Positions 6,955 to 12,750 of a stretch of 12,750 bases of DNA are shown here, piece after piece (the stretch's first letter is position 1; each line of letters starts with the position of its first letter). Position numbers and translations under genes: made by a program. The DNA comes from Bacteroidales bacterium (lineage in GTDB: Bacteria > Bacteroidota > Bacteroidia > Bacteroidales > UBA7960). The stretch lies in the NCBI GenBank assembly GCA_007120675.1, contig SKNE01000055.1, forward strand, positions 1 through 12,750. The letters are read 5' to 3'. The notes beneath the pieces were generated by a model that was not told where the DNA came from, did no database searches, and saw only the letters and a list, made by a program, of their open reading frames with translations.

Positions 6955-7950
6955 ATGGACAGACAGAAGCACATTCCCCATCCCAATCTGATCACCAGGG
7001 AACGACTTGTGGCCCAAACACCCTACGGGGCCTGTGTGCTCTCTTTCTTTGACGGCATGCTTCCGGTTCAGCGTGAACTGCTTGAGGCAGGGATGGCCAG
7101 CTGCAAAGGGGAGCAGGAGAAGCTCCTGGTCATCCTGTGCACCTCCCCCTCAGGCCAGGCACCCTCCAGGAGCGGGATGCCCGTTTTGCTTTCACCCTAC
7201 GAGCGGCTTCAAATGCTTCATGATATGGGCTTTAATGAGGTGCTCACCTGGCCCTTCCCTCCCGGTCCCCGGGGCATGAAAAGGCTGAACTGGCCAATGG
7301 ATCCGGCCTTGCTGCGTGAAAAGGCGGGTGTGCTGATTCCGGGCTCCGACCTGTGGGAACAGCCGGGGTTTTGTGAGCTCCTCGGGCTTTCATTCGGACA
7401 AAAGGCACACTGGGGTTCGTTGATTGACAACCGCTTCCGCGGGAAAGGTGCGAAAACATTGGACCAGCTGACAGAGAGTATCCTGGCTGGCCGTGTGGAC
7501 GAGGCATCCTGTCAGCTTGGATACGCTTACCAGCTGGATGGGTTTGTGGTGGAAGGAAACAAGATAGGGCGAACGCTGGGTTATCCCACAGCCAACCTGA
7601 AGCTGGCCGACAAAGCAAAGGCGATCCCTTCACAGGGCGTGTATATCGGGATGGTCAAGGTGAAAGACCGTTGGGTCAGCAGCATGGTGAACATCGGCAT
7701 TCGCCCCACGCTGGATTTAAAGAATGTGACCATAGAGGCGCACCTCTTTGATTTTGATGAAGATATCTACGGTGATTGGATCAGGATCGCTTTCCTGTTG
7801 CGCATACGAGACGAGATGCGCTTCAACTCCCTCTCAGAGCTGAAGGAGCAGTTAAACGAAGACCGCCGCAGGTCACTGAAGCTTCTGGGGGACCTGCTGC
7901 CCGGCACATCCACCAACGCCTTTGTCCGCGTTCCCTTTAGATCGTCATGA
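6955..7950 (+). CDS. RibF-like protein: intact riboflavin kinase domain, degenerate FMN adenylyltransferase domain
   Basis: The 331-residue length and layout match bacterial RibF, which makes FMN from riboflavin and then FAD. The C-terminal kinase domain (about 190-315) looks functional: a glycine-rich GFVVEGNKIGRTLGYPTANL (196-215) with the PTAN motif, GVYIGMVKV (228-236), VNIGIRPT (245-252) and EAHLFDFDEDIYG with the likely catalytic E261. The N-terminal domain (about 15-185) aligns by position but has lost its signatures. The usual FDGxHxGH becomes FDGMLPVQ (32-39), the FDPHP-type segment reads CTSPS, and the SSTxIR segment is not recognisable near 169-176. The prediction is therefore a riboflavin kinase that cannot adenylate FMN, with FAD made by another enzyme. 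The ATG at 6955 leaves a short N-terminus. The gene is divergent from atpD and overlaps the 3' end of frr by 14 bases tail to tail. No FMN riboswitch is visible upstream. The frame is clean, so decay by frameshift is not the cause. Confidence 0.85.
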   Translation: MDRQKHIPHPNLITRERLVAQTPYGACVLSFFDGMLPVQRELLEAGMASCKGEQEKLLVILCTSPSGQAPSRSGMPVLLSPYERLQMLHDMGFNEVLTWPFPPGPRGMKRLNWPMDPALLREKAGVLIPGSDLWEQPGFCELLGLSFGQKAHWGSLIDNRFRGKGAKTLDQLTESILAGRVDEASCQLGYAYQLDGFVVEGNKIGRTLGYPTANLKLADKAKAIPSQGVYIGMVKVKDRWVSSMVNIGIRPTLDLKNVTIEAHLFDFDEDIYGDWIRIAFLLRIRDEMRFNSLSELKEQLNEDRRRSLKLLGDLLPGTSTNAFVRVPFRSS

Positions 7951-8500
7951 TGTCGGTCTCCTTGGCCTCAACCATCTTGTCGACCCTAGCCGTGTGCTCA
8001 TTGGTGATTTCCTGGATATTGTGTTCAAACACCTTGACCAGGTCCTCTGGCGCCCCTTCCTTCTCCAGTTTCTTGGCAGAATCCAGGGCCTCGCGACGGA
8101 TGTTGCGTATGCTCACCTTGGTGTTCTCGGCCTCCACCTTGACCCGCTTTACCAGCTCTTTGCGCCGCTCTTCCGTGAGCGGGGGCACAGAGATCCGGAT
8201 CAGGCTGCCGTCGTTCTGGGGGTTGAAGCCCAGGTTCGCTGCCATGATGGCCCTCTCGATGGGTTCCAGCATATTCTTCTCCCACGGCTGCACCAGGATA
8301 TTGCGCGGGTCAGGGGTGTTGATGTTCGACATTTGTGCCAGGGGGGTCATCACCCCGTAATAATCCACCTTCACGCTGTCAAGCATCTGGGGGTTGGCCT
8401 TGCCGGCACGTATCTTAATGAGCTCCCTTTCCAGGTGGGTAATGGCCTTGCCCATCTTCTCCTCGGCCTCTGCGAATAAAAAATCCAATTCGTCGTTCAT
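7937..8500 (-). CDS. frr: Ribosome recycling factor
   Basis: At 187 residues this has the standard size of RRF, which with EF-G splits post-termination ribosomes. The sequence shows the expected first helix (EKMGKAITHLERELIKIRAGKANP), a Y-G pair in the beta domain (VDYYGVMTPLAQMSN), IRISVPPLTEERRKEL, and the long C-terminal helices with AENTKVSIRNIRREA. I chose the Met at 8500 (MNDELDFLF) over the one at 8527 because the shorter form matches family length. On the - strand TAAATTTG at 8534-8527 resembles a -7 promoter element 27 bases before the start, but no -33 is seen. frr is usually directly downstream of pyrH on the same strand; here pyrH is divergent from it, so frr must have its own promoter. 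Its last 14 bases overlap the RibF-like gene. Confidence 0.96.
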   Translation of the reverse strand: MNDELDFLFAEAEEKMGKAITHLERELIKIRAGKANPQMLDSVKVDYYGVMTPLAQMSNINTPDPRNILVQPWEKNMLEPIERAIMAANLGFNPQNDGSLIRISVPPLTEERRKELVKRVKVEAENTKVSIRNIRREALDSAKKLEKEGAPEDLVKVFEHNIQEITNEHTARVDKMVEAKETDIMTI

Positions 8501-8641
8501 GCTAATGTTGGTTTTGGTTGATAGCACAAATTTAGCAAAATATTGATTTTATCAGGACTCAGGGGGTTTGGCGCGGATAATTCATTGCGGGGCATGAAAA
8601 AAAAGCGTAAACTTGTACCTTACAGATACAATACTGGTAGC

Positions 8642-9367
8642 ATGGCGAAATACAAGCGAATATTGCTGAAGCTCAGCGGGGAGTCGCTGGCTGGAGGCGA
8701 ACGGTCCGGCATCGATGCCGGGGCGCTGCAAATCTATGCCAATGAGATAAAATCACTTGTGGAGGCAGGTGTGGAGCTGGGCATTGTGCTGGGTGGTGGC
8801 AACATCTTCAGGGGCATCCAGGGCACCCGCAAAGGGTTCGACAGGGTGCAGGGCGACCAGATGGGGATGCTGGCCACGGTGATCAACAGCATGGCACTGC
8901 AGTCTGCACTGGGGGACTTAAACATCCCATCCACTGTCTTGTCTGGCATAGAAATATCACCGATCTGCAAGAAGATGGACCGCAAGCGCGCCATTGGCCT
9001 GCTGGAGGCAGGCCATGTCCTGATCATTGCGGGAGGTACGGGAAACCCTTTCTTTACGACCGATTCGGCAGCAGCCCTGCGTGCCCTGGAGATCAAGGCA
9101 GAGGTCATTCTGAAAGGCACGCGGGTGGATGGCATCTATACGGCTGACCCGGAGAAAGACCCCGGGGCCACCAGGTTCGACACCCTGAGTTTTGACCAGG
9201 CCATTGAACGGAACCTGCAGGTGATGGATAGGACGGCATTCACCCTATGCAAAGAAAACACCCTTCCCATCATCGTGTTCAACGTCAATGAGAAGGGTGT
9301 TCTATATGATATGGTCGTGAACGGCAATCCGCACGGCACCCTGGTTACACCAGGGAAAGGCGCCTGA
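8642..9367 (+). CDS. pyrH: UMP kinase (uridylate kinase)
   Basis: The 241-residue protein is a bacterial UMP kinase of the amino-acid kinase fold, converting UMP to UDP in pyrimidine nucleotide synthesis. Visible motifs are LLKLSGESLAGG (residues 8-19, phosphate binding), VLGGGNIFRG (49-58), GDQMGMLATVINSMAL (71-86), the GGTGNPFFTTDSAA loop (131-144) and KGTRVDGIYTADP (158-170). The frame is open back to 8543, but the family begins at MAKYKRILLKLSGES, so the start is 8642. Its orientation is odd: tsf and frr, its usual neighbours, are both here in the usual order, but pyrH runs opposite to them. Its last 23 bases overlap the 3' end of tsf. It needs its own promoter in the divergent region 8501-8641; TACCTTAC at 8616-8623 is a weak -7-like match. 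No decay of any kind is visible. Confidence 0.97.
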   Translation: MAKYKRILLKLSGESLAGGERSGIDAGALQIYANEIKSLVEAGVELGIVLGGGNIFRGIQGTRKGFDRVQGDQMGMLATVINSMALQSALGDLNIPSTVLSGIEISPICKKMDRKRAIGLLEAGHVLIIAGGTGNPFFTTDSAAALRALEIKAEVILKGTRVDGIYTADPEKDPGATRFDTLSFDQAIERNLQVMDRTAFTLCKENTLPIIVFNVNEKGVLYDMVVNGNPHGTLVTPGKGA

Positions 9368-10178
9368 AGTCCACCACCGTCAGGTCCTTGTCAGCTGCCT
9401 GCAGCATCTGGCTGACGGTCTTTTTGCTGTCCTTGATAAAGTCCTGGCTGAGCAGGGTGCTCTCCTTAAAGAACTTGTTCAGCTTGCCCATGGCAATCTT
9501 TTCCAGCAGCTGCTCAGGCTTGCCTTCCTGGCGGGCTTGCTCTTTGCCGATCTCAATCTCTTTGTCAATGATGGCGGGATCCACATCATCCTTGCTGAGG
9601 GCAACCGGGGCCATGGCGGCGATCTGCATCACCACATCCTTGCCCACCACGTCGATATCACTTACATCCGACTTATTCAGCGCAGCGATGGCAGCGATCT
9701 TATTGCCAGGGTGAGTATAGGCGAACGCCTTCTCTCCTTTTACCACACCAAAGCCACCCAGCTCCATCTTCTCACCGGTCTTGCCGATCATGTCGGTGAT
9801 ATTCTCCTGTACCGAACGACCGTTCATATCGAGCTCCCTGAGGGTTTCCAGGTTGTCGCAACCCTTCTCAACGGCCAGGTCCAGGATGGCCTGGGCAAAG
9901 TCGATCACCTCCTGGTTCTGCGCCACGAAATCGGTCTCGCAGTTCAGCATAACGGCAAAGGCCTTTTGGGCGCCGGCATCCACAGTGCTGAGCACAACGC
10001 CTTCATTGGCTGAACGTTCTGCACGGCTGCTGGCCAGCTTCTGCCCTTTCTTGCGGAGGATATCGGTGGCTTTTTCAAAATCGCCTTCAGCCTCCACCAG
10101 GGCTTTCTTACAATCCATCATTCCTGCGCCGGTCTTCTGGCGCAATTCATTCACCTGTGCGGCAGTTATTTTTGACAT
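9345..10178 (-). CDS. tsf: Translation elongation factor Ts
   Basis: This 277-residue protein is EF-Ts, the nucleotide exchange factor that regenerates EF-Tu-GTP. The N-terminal UBA-like domain (ITAAQVNELRQKTGAGMMDC, then KKALVEAEGDFEKA) is followed by NCETDFVAQN, the signature that contacts EF-Tu. The C-terminal region contains QARQEGKPEQLLEKIAMGKL. The Met at 10178 (MSKITAAQV) is preferred to that at 10205 because it matches the family start. It is the last gene of the rplM-rpsI-rpsB-tsf operon, separated from rpsB by 66 bp that hold a hairpin. Its stop lies 23 bases inside the convergent pyrH gene. Confidence 0.97.
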   Translation of the reverse strand: MSKITAAQVNELRQKTGAGMMDCKKALVEAEGDFEKATDILRKKGQKLASSRAERSANEGVVLSTVDAGAQKAFAVMLNCETDFVAQNQEVIDFAQAILDLAVEKGCDNLETLRELDMNGRSVQENITDMIGKTGEKMELGGFGVVKGEKAFAYTHPGNKIAAIAALNKSDVSDIDVVGKDVVMQIAAMAPVALSKDDVDPAIIDKEIEIGKEQARQEGKPEQLLEKIAMGKLNKFFKESTLLSQDFIKDSKKTVSQMLQAADKDLTVVDFRRLSLV

Positions 10179-10214
10179 ATTCAACGGTTTTTTTATTTGG
10201 AACAATCATTTATC

Positions 10215-10229
10215 GCCTGCAAGGCAGGC
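10215..10229. other. Hairpin in the rpsB-tsf spacer
   Basis: GCCTGC (10215-10220) and GCAGGC (10224-10229) form a perfect 6-bp stem with a 3-base loop inside the 66-bp rpsB-tsf spacer. There is no adjacent T-run on the - strand, so it is not a standard terminator. It could protect or limit the downstream message and so set the S2 to EF-Ts ratio; that is inference. Confidence 0.4.
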
Positions 10230-10244
10230 TGCACCCCAGGATCT

Positions 10245-11168
10245 TTACTTCCTGGGCCTCTTACCGGCAGGTCGCCTGCTTCCCGGGCGGGCGCTGGCCT
10301 TCTGCTCTTCTTCTTCCTGCTTCAGCTTGGCTTTCTTGGCCAGCCTTGACCTTTTCTCTTCCAGTTCGTCAGCAGTAAGTTCTTCGTCATCGGCCTCTTC
10401 CAGCGCCTTAATACGCTCCCGTTCACGGGCCTCTTCCATCTCACGCTCTTCCTCCTCTTCGGCTGCCTTGTCTTTGTCCAGTTTCCGCTCTGCAAGCCCT
10501 TCCTGGACCGCTTCCACCATCAGCTTGACGATGATGTGGATCGATTTGGATGCATCGTCATTGGCCGGAATGGGGAAATCAACGTCCAGCGGGTTGGCGT
10601 TGGTATCCACGATGGCGAAGGTGGGGATGTTCAGTTTTTTGGCTTCTTTCACGGCGATATGCTCCTTGCAGATGTCCACCACAAAGACCGCCGAGGGCAG
10701 CCTGTTGAGGTCTGCAATACTGCCCAGCTGCTTCTCCAGCTTGGCACGCTCGCGCATCACCTGGAGGCGCTCCCGCTTGGACATGTTGTCGAAAGTGCCG
10801 TCGGTGGCCATCTTATCGATGGAGCTCATCTTGCGCACCGCCTTACGGATGGTGGCAAAATTGGTGAGCATTCCCCCGGGCCAGCGCTCAGTGACATAAG
10901 GCATGTTCACCTGCTTGACCAGCTCCTTCACCGTATCCTGGGCCTGCTTCTTGGTGGCCACGAAAAGGATCTTTTTGCCCGAACGGGCAATCTGCTTCAG
11001 GGCAGCCGCCGCTTCATCCAGCTTGGCAATGGTCTTGTTCAGGTCGATGATATGGATGCCGTTGCGCTCCATGAAAATATAGGGAGCCATATTGGGATTC
11101 CACTTCCGCTTGAGGTGGCCAAAATGGACACCAGCATCCAGGAGTTCATTATAGTTTGTTCTTGCCAT
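10245..11168 (-). CDS. rpsB: Small-subunit ribosomal protein S2 (uS2) with a long charged C-terminal extension
   Basis: Residues 1 to about 229 are a standard S2: LLDAGVHFGHLKRKWNPNM, IHIIDLNKT, KKILFVATKKQAQ, YVTERWPGGMLTN, PSAVFVVD and IVDTNANPLDVDFPIP. S2 binds late to the 30S head and recruits S1 where present. The remaining 78 residues are unusual. A highly acidic and basic coiled-coil-like stretch of Glu, Lys and Arg (AAEEEEEREMEEARERERIK and on) leads to a basic tail ending in RRPAGKRPRK. Extended S2 tails occur in Bacteroidota, but this one is towards the long end of what I know. The gene starts 24 bp after rpsI in the same operon. Confidence 0.97.
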   Translation of the reverse strand: MARTNYNELLDAGVHFGHLKRKWNPNMAPYIFMERNGIHIIDLNKTIAKLDEAAAALKQIARSGKKILFVATKKQAQDTVKELVKQVNMPYVTERWPGGMLTNFATIRKAVRKMSSIDKMATDGTFDNMSKRERLQVMRERAKLEKQLGSIADLNRLPSAVFVVDICKEHIAVKEAKKLNIPTFAIVDTNANPLDVDFPIPANDDASKSIHIIVKLMVEAVQEGLAERKLDKDKAAEEEEEREMEEARERERIKALEEADDEELTADELEEKRSRLAKKAKLKQEEEEQKASARPGSRRPAGKRPRK

Positions 11169-11192
11169 AATCTCTGAAAATATAAAATGTGA

Positions 11193-11579
11193 TTAACGTT
11201 TGCTGAACTGGAATTTTTTCCTGGCCTTTGGCTGTCCGGGTTTCTTTCTCTCCACCATCCTTGGATCCCTTCTCAGCAATCCTTTGGCCTTCAGTGGCGG
11301 ACGATATTCTGCGTCAAGCTGCACAAGGGCCTTGGAGACAGCCAGGCGCAGGGCCTCGGCCTGCCCTTTGATGCCACCCCCGTTCAGGTTCACCTTCACG
11401 TCAAATTTCCCTTCGTTTTGCGTAATGGCAAAGGGCTGGTTCACTACGTACTGCAGGATGCTGGTGTGGAAATATTCCTTGTAGTCCTTTTTGTTAACAA
11501 TGATCTGTCCGTTGCCGGGCTTCATGTAGACGCGCGCAACGGCTGTCTTCCTTCTTCCTGAGGTGTTGATCACTTCCAT
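11193..11579 (-). CDS. rpsI: Small-subunit ribosomal protein S9 (uS9)
   Basis: The 128-residue protein has the typical S9 features: NTSGRRKTAVARVYMKPG at the start, INGGG-like VNLNGGGIKGQAEALRLAVS in the middle, and the conserved tail RRDPRMVERKKPGQPKARKK ending FSKR, whose terminal arginine contacts P-site tRNA. The frame is open back to 11819 through rplM, but MEVINTSG at 11579 is the family start, only 2 bases after the rplM stop, so translation of the two is probably coupled. Confidence 0.97.
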   Translation of the reverse strand: MEVINTSGRRKTAVARVYMKPGNGQIIVNKKDYKEYFHTSILQYVVNQPFAITQNEGKFDVKVNLNGGGIKGQAEALRLAVSKALVQLDAEYRPPLKAKGLLRRDPRMVERKKPGQPKARKKFQFSKR

Positions 11580-11581
11580 GT

Positions 11582-12037
11582 TTATTTGATTGTGTTGAGG
11601 TTGATAGCTTTGGGTTTTTGCGCCTGGTGAGGATGTTCGGGTCCCTGGTAAACATGCAGGTTTCGGAACATCTGACTGCCCAGCCTGTTTTTGGGGAGCA
11701 TCCCCTTGATGGCTTTCTCCACCATGAAGGTGGGTTTGCTGGCCATCACCTGGGGAACGGTTTTGAAGCGCTGACCACCCGGATAGCCTGTATGGCGCAC
11801 ATAGGTCTTCTGGTCCCATTTGTTTCCCGTCAGGCGGATCTTCTCTGCATTGACCACAATGACGTGATCTCCGCAGTCCACATGGGGCGTAAAATACGGT
11901 TTGTGCTTGCCACGCAATAGCTTCGCTACCTTTGCAGCAAGGCGTCCCAATACCTCGTCACCGGCATCCACCACTACCCACTCCTTGCTCACAGTGGACT
12001 TGTTAGCCGAAGCGGTCTTATAACTCTGTGTATTCAT
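11582..12037 (-). CDS. rplM: Large-subunit ribosomal protein L13 (uL13)
   Basis: At 151 residues this is the usual Bacteroidota length of L13, an early 50S assembly protein. Hallmarks are WVVVDAGDEVLGRLAAKVAK, GKHKPYFTPHVDCGDHVIVV, KTYVRHTGYPGGQ and the AIKGMLPKNRLGSQMFRNLHVY segment. The first 18 residues are Ser/Thr/Lys-rich, as in relatives. It is the first gene of the rplM-rpsI-rpsB-tsf operon; a strong promoter lies 62-94 bp upstream of the ATG and a hairpin lies near the expected 5' end of the transcript. In other bacteria L13 represses its own operon by binding the leader, which may apply here. Confidence 0.98.
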   Translation of the reverse strand: MNTQSYKTASANKSTVSKEWVVVDAGDEVLGRLAAKVAKLLRGKHKPYFTPHVDCGDHVIVVNAEKIRLTGNKWDQKTYVRHTGYPGGQRFKTVPQVMASKPTFMVEKAIKGMLPKNRLGSQMFRNLHVYQGPEHPHQAQKPKAINLNTIK

Positions 12038-12080
12038 CTTTAGCTTAATTTGCTGTCTCTGATTGATTAATGCACACTTA

Positions 12081-12098
12081 ACCCCTCATTTAGGGGGT
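12081..12098 (-). promoter_or_regulatory. Leader hairpin of the rplM operon transcript
   Basis: On the - strand ACCCC (12098-12094) pairs with GGGGT (12085-12081) around an 8-base loop. It overlaps the expected transcription start of the promoter at 12099-12131. A second weak pairing, TTAAT with ATTAA, closes the AT-rich leader before the ATG at 12037. L13 leaders with autoregulation have been proposed in Bacteroidia as far as I recall; I cannot test the match here. Confidence 0.35.
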
Positions 12099-12131
12099 GC
12101 AAAGATAAAACTTTGAATCGGTATCGGCAAA
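12099..12131 (-). promoter_or_regulatory. Bacteroidota-type promoter of the rplM-rpsI-rpsB-tsf operon
   Basis: On the - strand TTTG (12131-12128) is followed by 20 bp and then TATCTTTGC (12107-12099). Both match the Bacteroidota consensus TTTG / TAnnTTTG at the expected spacing. It lies 62 bp before the rplM start with no gene in between. Transcription should begin at about 12094. Confidence 0.75.
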
Positions 12132-12201
12132 TTTATCAACCAGAAAATGTTAATAAATGTCCGCAGGGCATGTTCGATAATCAACGGGCGCTAATCAGGG
12201 G

Positions 12202-12210
12202 GCAAAGATA
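12202..12210 (-). promoter_or_regulatory. Second TATCTTTGC element upstream of the rplM operon
   Basis: The same 9-base -7 sequence occurs 103 bp upstream of the main one, 28 bp beyond the stop of the preceding gene. No TTTG or TTG lies at the right distance upstream, so a tandem promoter is possible but weaker. The 200-bp gap 12038-12237 holds no gene. Confidence 0.3.
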
Positions 12211-12237
12211 CAGGTTTTTTTGATGCGGACCGGTGTA

Positions 12238-12750
12238 TCATTGCTTAACAGAAGAGGTGGGGTGGGACAGGCTGTTTGTGCGCAGGTTGGCGAAGGCAAA
12301 ATAGGCTGCCAGTGTGATCATGGGGAGAAAGGCGATGTGGAAGCCCTGGGGGTTCAGCGGCCAACCGAGGATCAGGACCAGGTTGATCAGGAGGACGGCC
12401 TTGAAATAGTATTGTGAAAGGATGGGCTGGCGGGCTTTCCCCAGGTAAAAGGCAAAATAGATGTGTGTGGGCAGTGTCCACAGCAGGTTGAGGTTGATGG
12501 CGGTAGCGTAGTGGTCGGACAGAAACCACATAAAGAAGATGATGAGGCCCAGCAAGGCGAGCACAACAAAGTACAGCCTGCCCAGGTACCAAAACCAGGT
12601 GGTCTTCAGGCGTGAGAGGATGACGGCGATGACCAGGAGGACAGCAAAGGCCCAAACAGGCTTTATCCATGTCGCCTGGCGGCTCTCCTGCCTGTCTGCC
12701 AGCAGTTCAGTGTATCCGTAAACAAGAAGGCGTCCGTCGCTGTGCCTGGC
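12238..12750 (-). CDS. Membrane C-terminal part of a DUF4105-like (Lnb N-terminal periplasmic domain) protein, N-terminus outside window
   Basis: The frame is open from the stop at 12238-12240 through the right edge, giving 170 residues. It holds about five hydrophobic segments: PVWAFAVLLVIAVIL, YFVVLALLGLIIFFMWF, LLWTLPTHIYFAFYLG, FKAVLLINLVLILGW and FHIAFLPMITLAAYFAFANL. The SDHYATAINLNLLWTLP stretch resembles the C-terminal membrane part of Bacteroidota DUF4105 proteins, whose N-terminal periplasmic domain would lie outside the window. The sequence before the first helix (VYGYTELLADRQESRQAT) is polar and non-cytoplasmic in character. A GTG at 12564 could be misread as a start, but conserved-looking membrane sequence continues upstream of it. 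The function is unknown to me and the family call rests on a short motif. Confidence 0.6.
   Translation of the reverse strand, partial: ARHSDGRLLVYGYTELLADRQESRQATWIKPVWAFAVLLVIAVILSRLKTTWFWYLGRLYFVVLALLGLIIFFMWFLSDHYATAINLNLLWTLPTHIYFAFYLGKARQPILSQYYFKAVLLINLVLILGWPLNPQGFHIAFLPMITLAAYFAFANLRTNSLSHPTSSVKQ

Noticed and set aside
12238..12564. Complete 108-residue membrane protein starting with GTG at 12564.
   Set aside because: The same frame runs on to the window edge with further membrane and polar sequence that fits one larger protein.

Overview
The window is a dense, GC-rich stretch of housekeeping genes from a member of the Bacteroidota, probably an uncultured Bacteroidales-like lineage. 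Three things point there. The DAHP synthase is fused to a chorismate mutase. The ATP synthase epsilon is short (about 80 residues) and follows beta directly. The rplM operon promoter is of the Bacteroidota type (TTTG, 20 bp, TATCTTTGC). I found no phage, IS element, CRISPR array, tRNA or defence system.

Layout. On the + strand at the left are the 3' part of a DAHP synthase/chorismate mutase (2-790), thiL (901-1953) and a viroplasmin-domain RNase HI (2058-2693). A strong hairpin (2727-2754) separates these from - strand genes: a two-helix membrane protein (2789-3031), recJ (3189-4937) and atpD-atpC, which read as one frame (4984-6753). A 201-bp divergent region leads to a + strand RibF-like protein (6955-7950), whose end overlaps frr on the - strand (7937-8500). 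Then come pyrH on the + strand (8642-9367) and, on the - strand, the operon rplM-rpsI-rpsB-tsf (12037 down to 9345) with its promoter at 12099-12131. The right edge holds the C-terminal membrane part of a DUF4105-like protein (12238 to beyond the window).

How the genes relate. The right half is the translation and nucleotide cluster (L13, S9, S2, EF-Ts, UMP kinase, ribosome recycling factor). The gene order matches the common rpsB-tsf-pyrH-frr arrangement, but pyrH points the other way. The left half carries cofactor and aromatic synthesis (TPP, flavin, shikimate entry), nucleic-acid maintenance (RNase H, RecJ) and energy (F1 beta and epsilon).

The points most worth a second look are: (1) atpD and atpC are fused in frame across an A AAA AAG heptamer, and both other frames would end beta normally; (2) the RibF-like protein keeps a good riboflavin kinase domain but has lost every signature of its FMN adenylyltransferase domain; (3) pyrH is inverted in place; (4) there is a hexanucleotide repeat inside the beta catalytic domain. 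Only the first two could involve unusual biology, and the first could also be a one-base homopolymer error.
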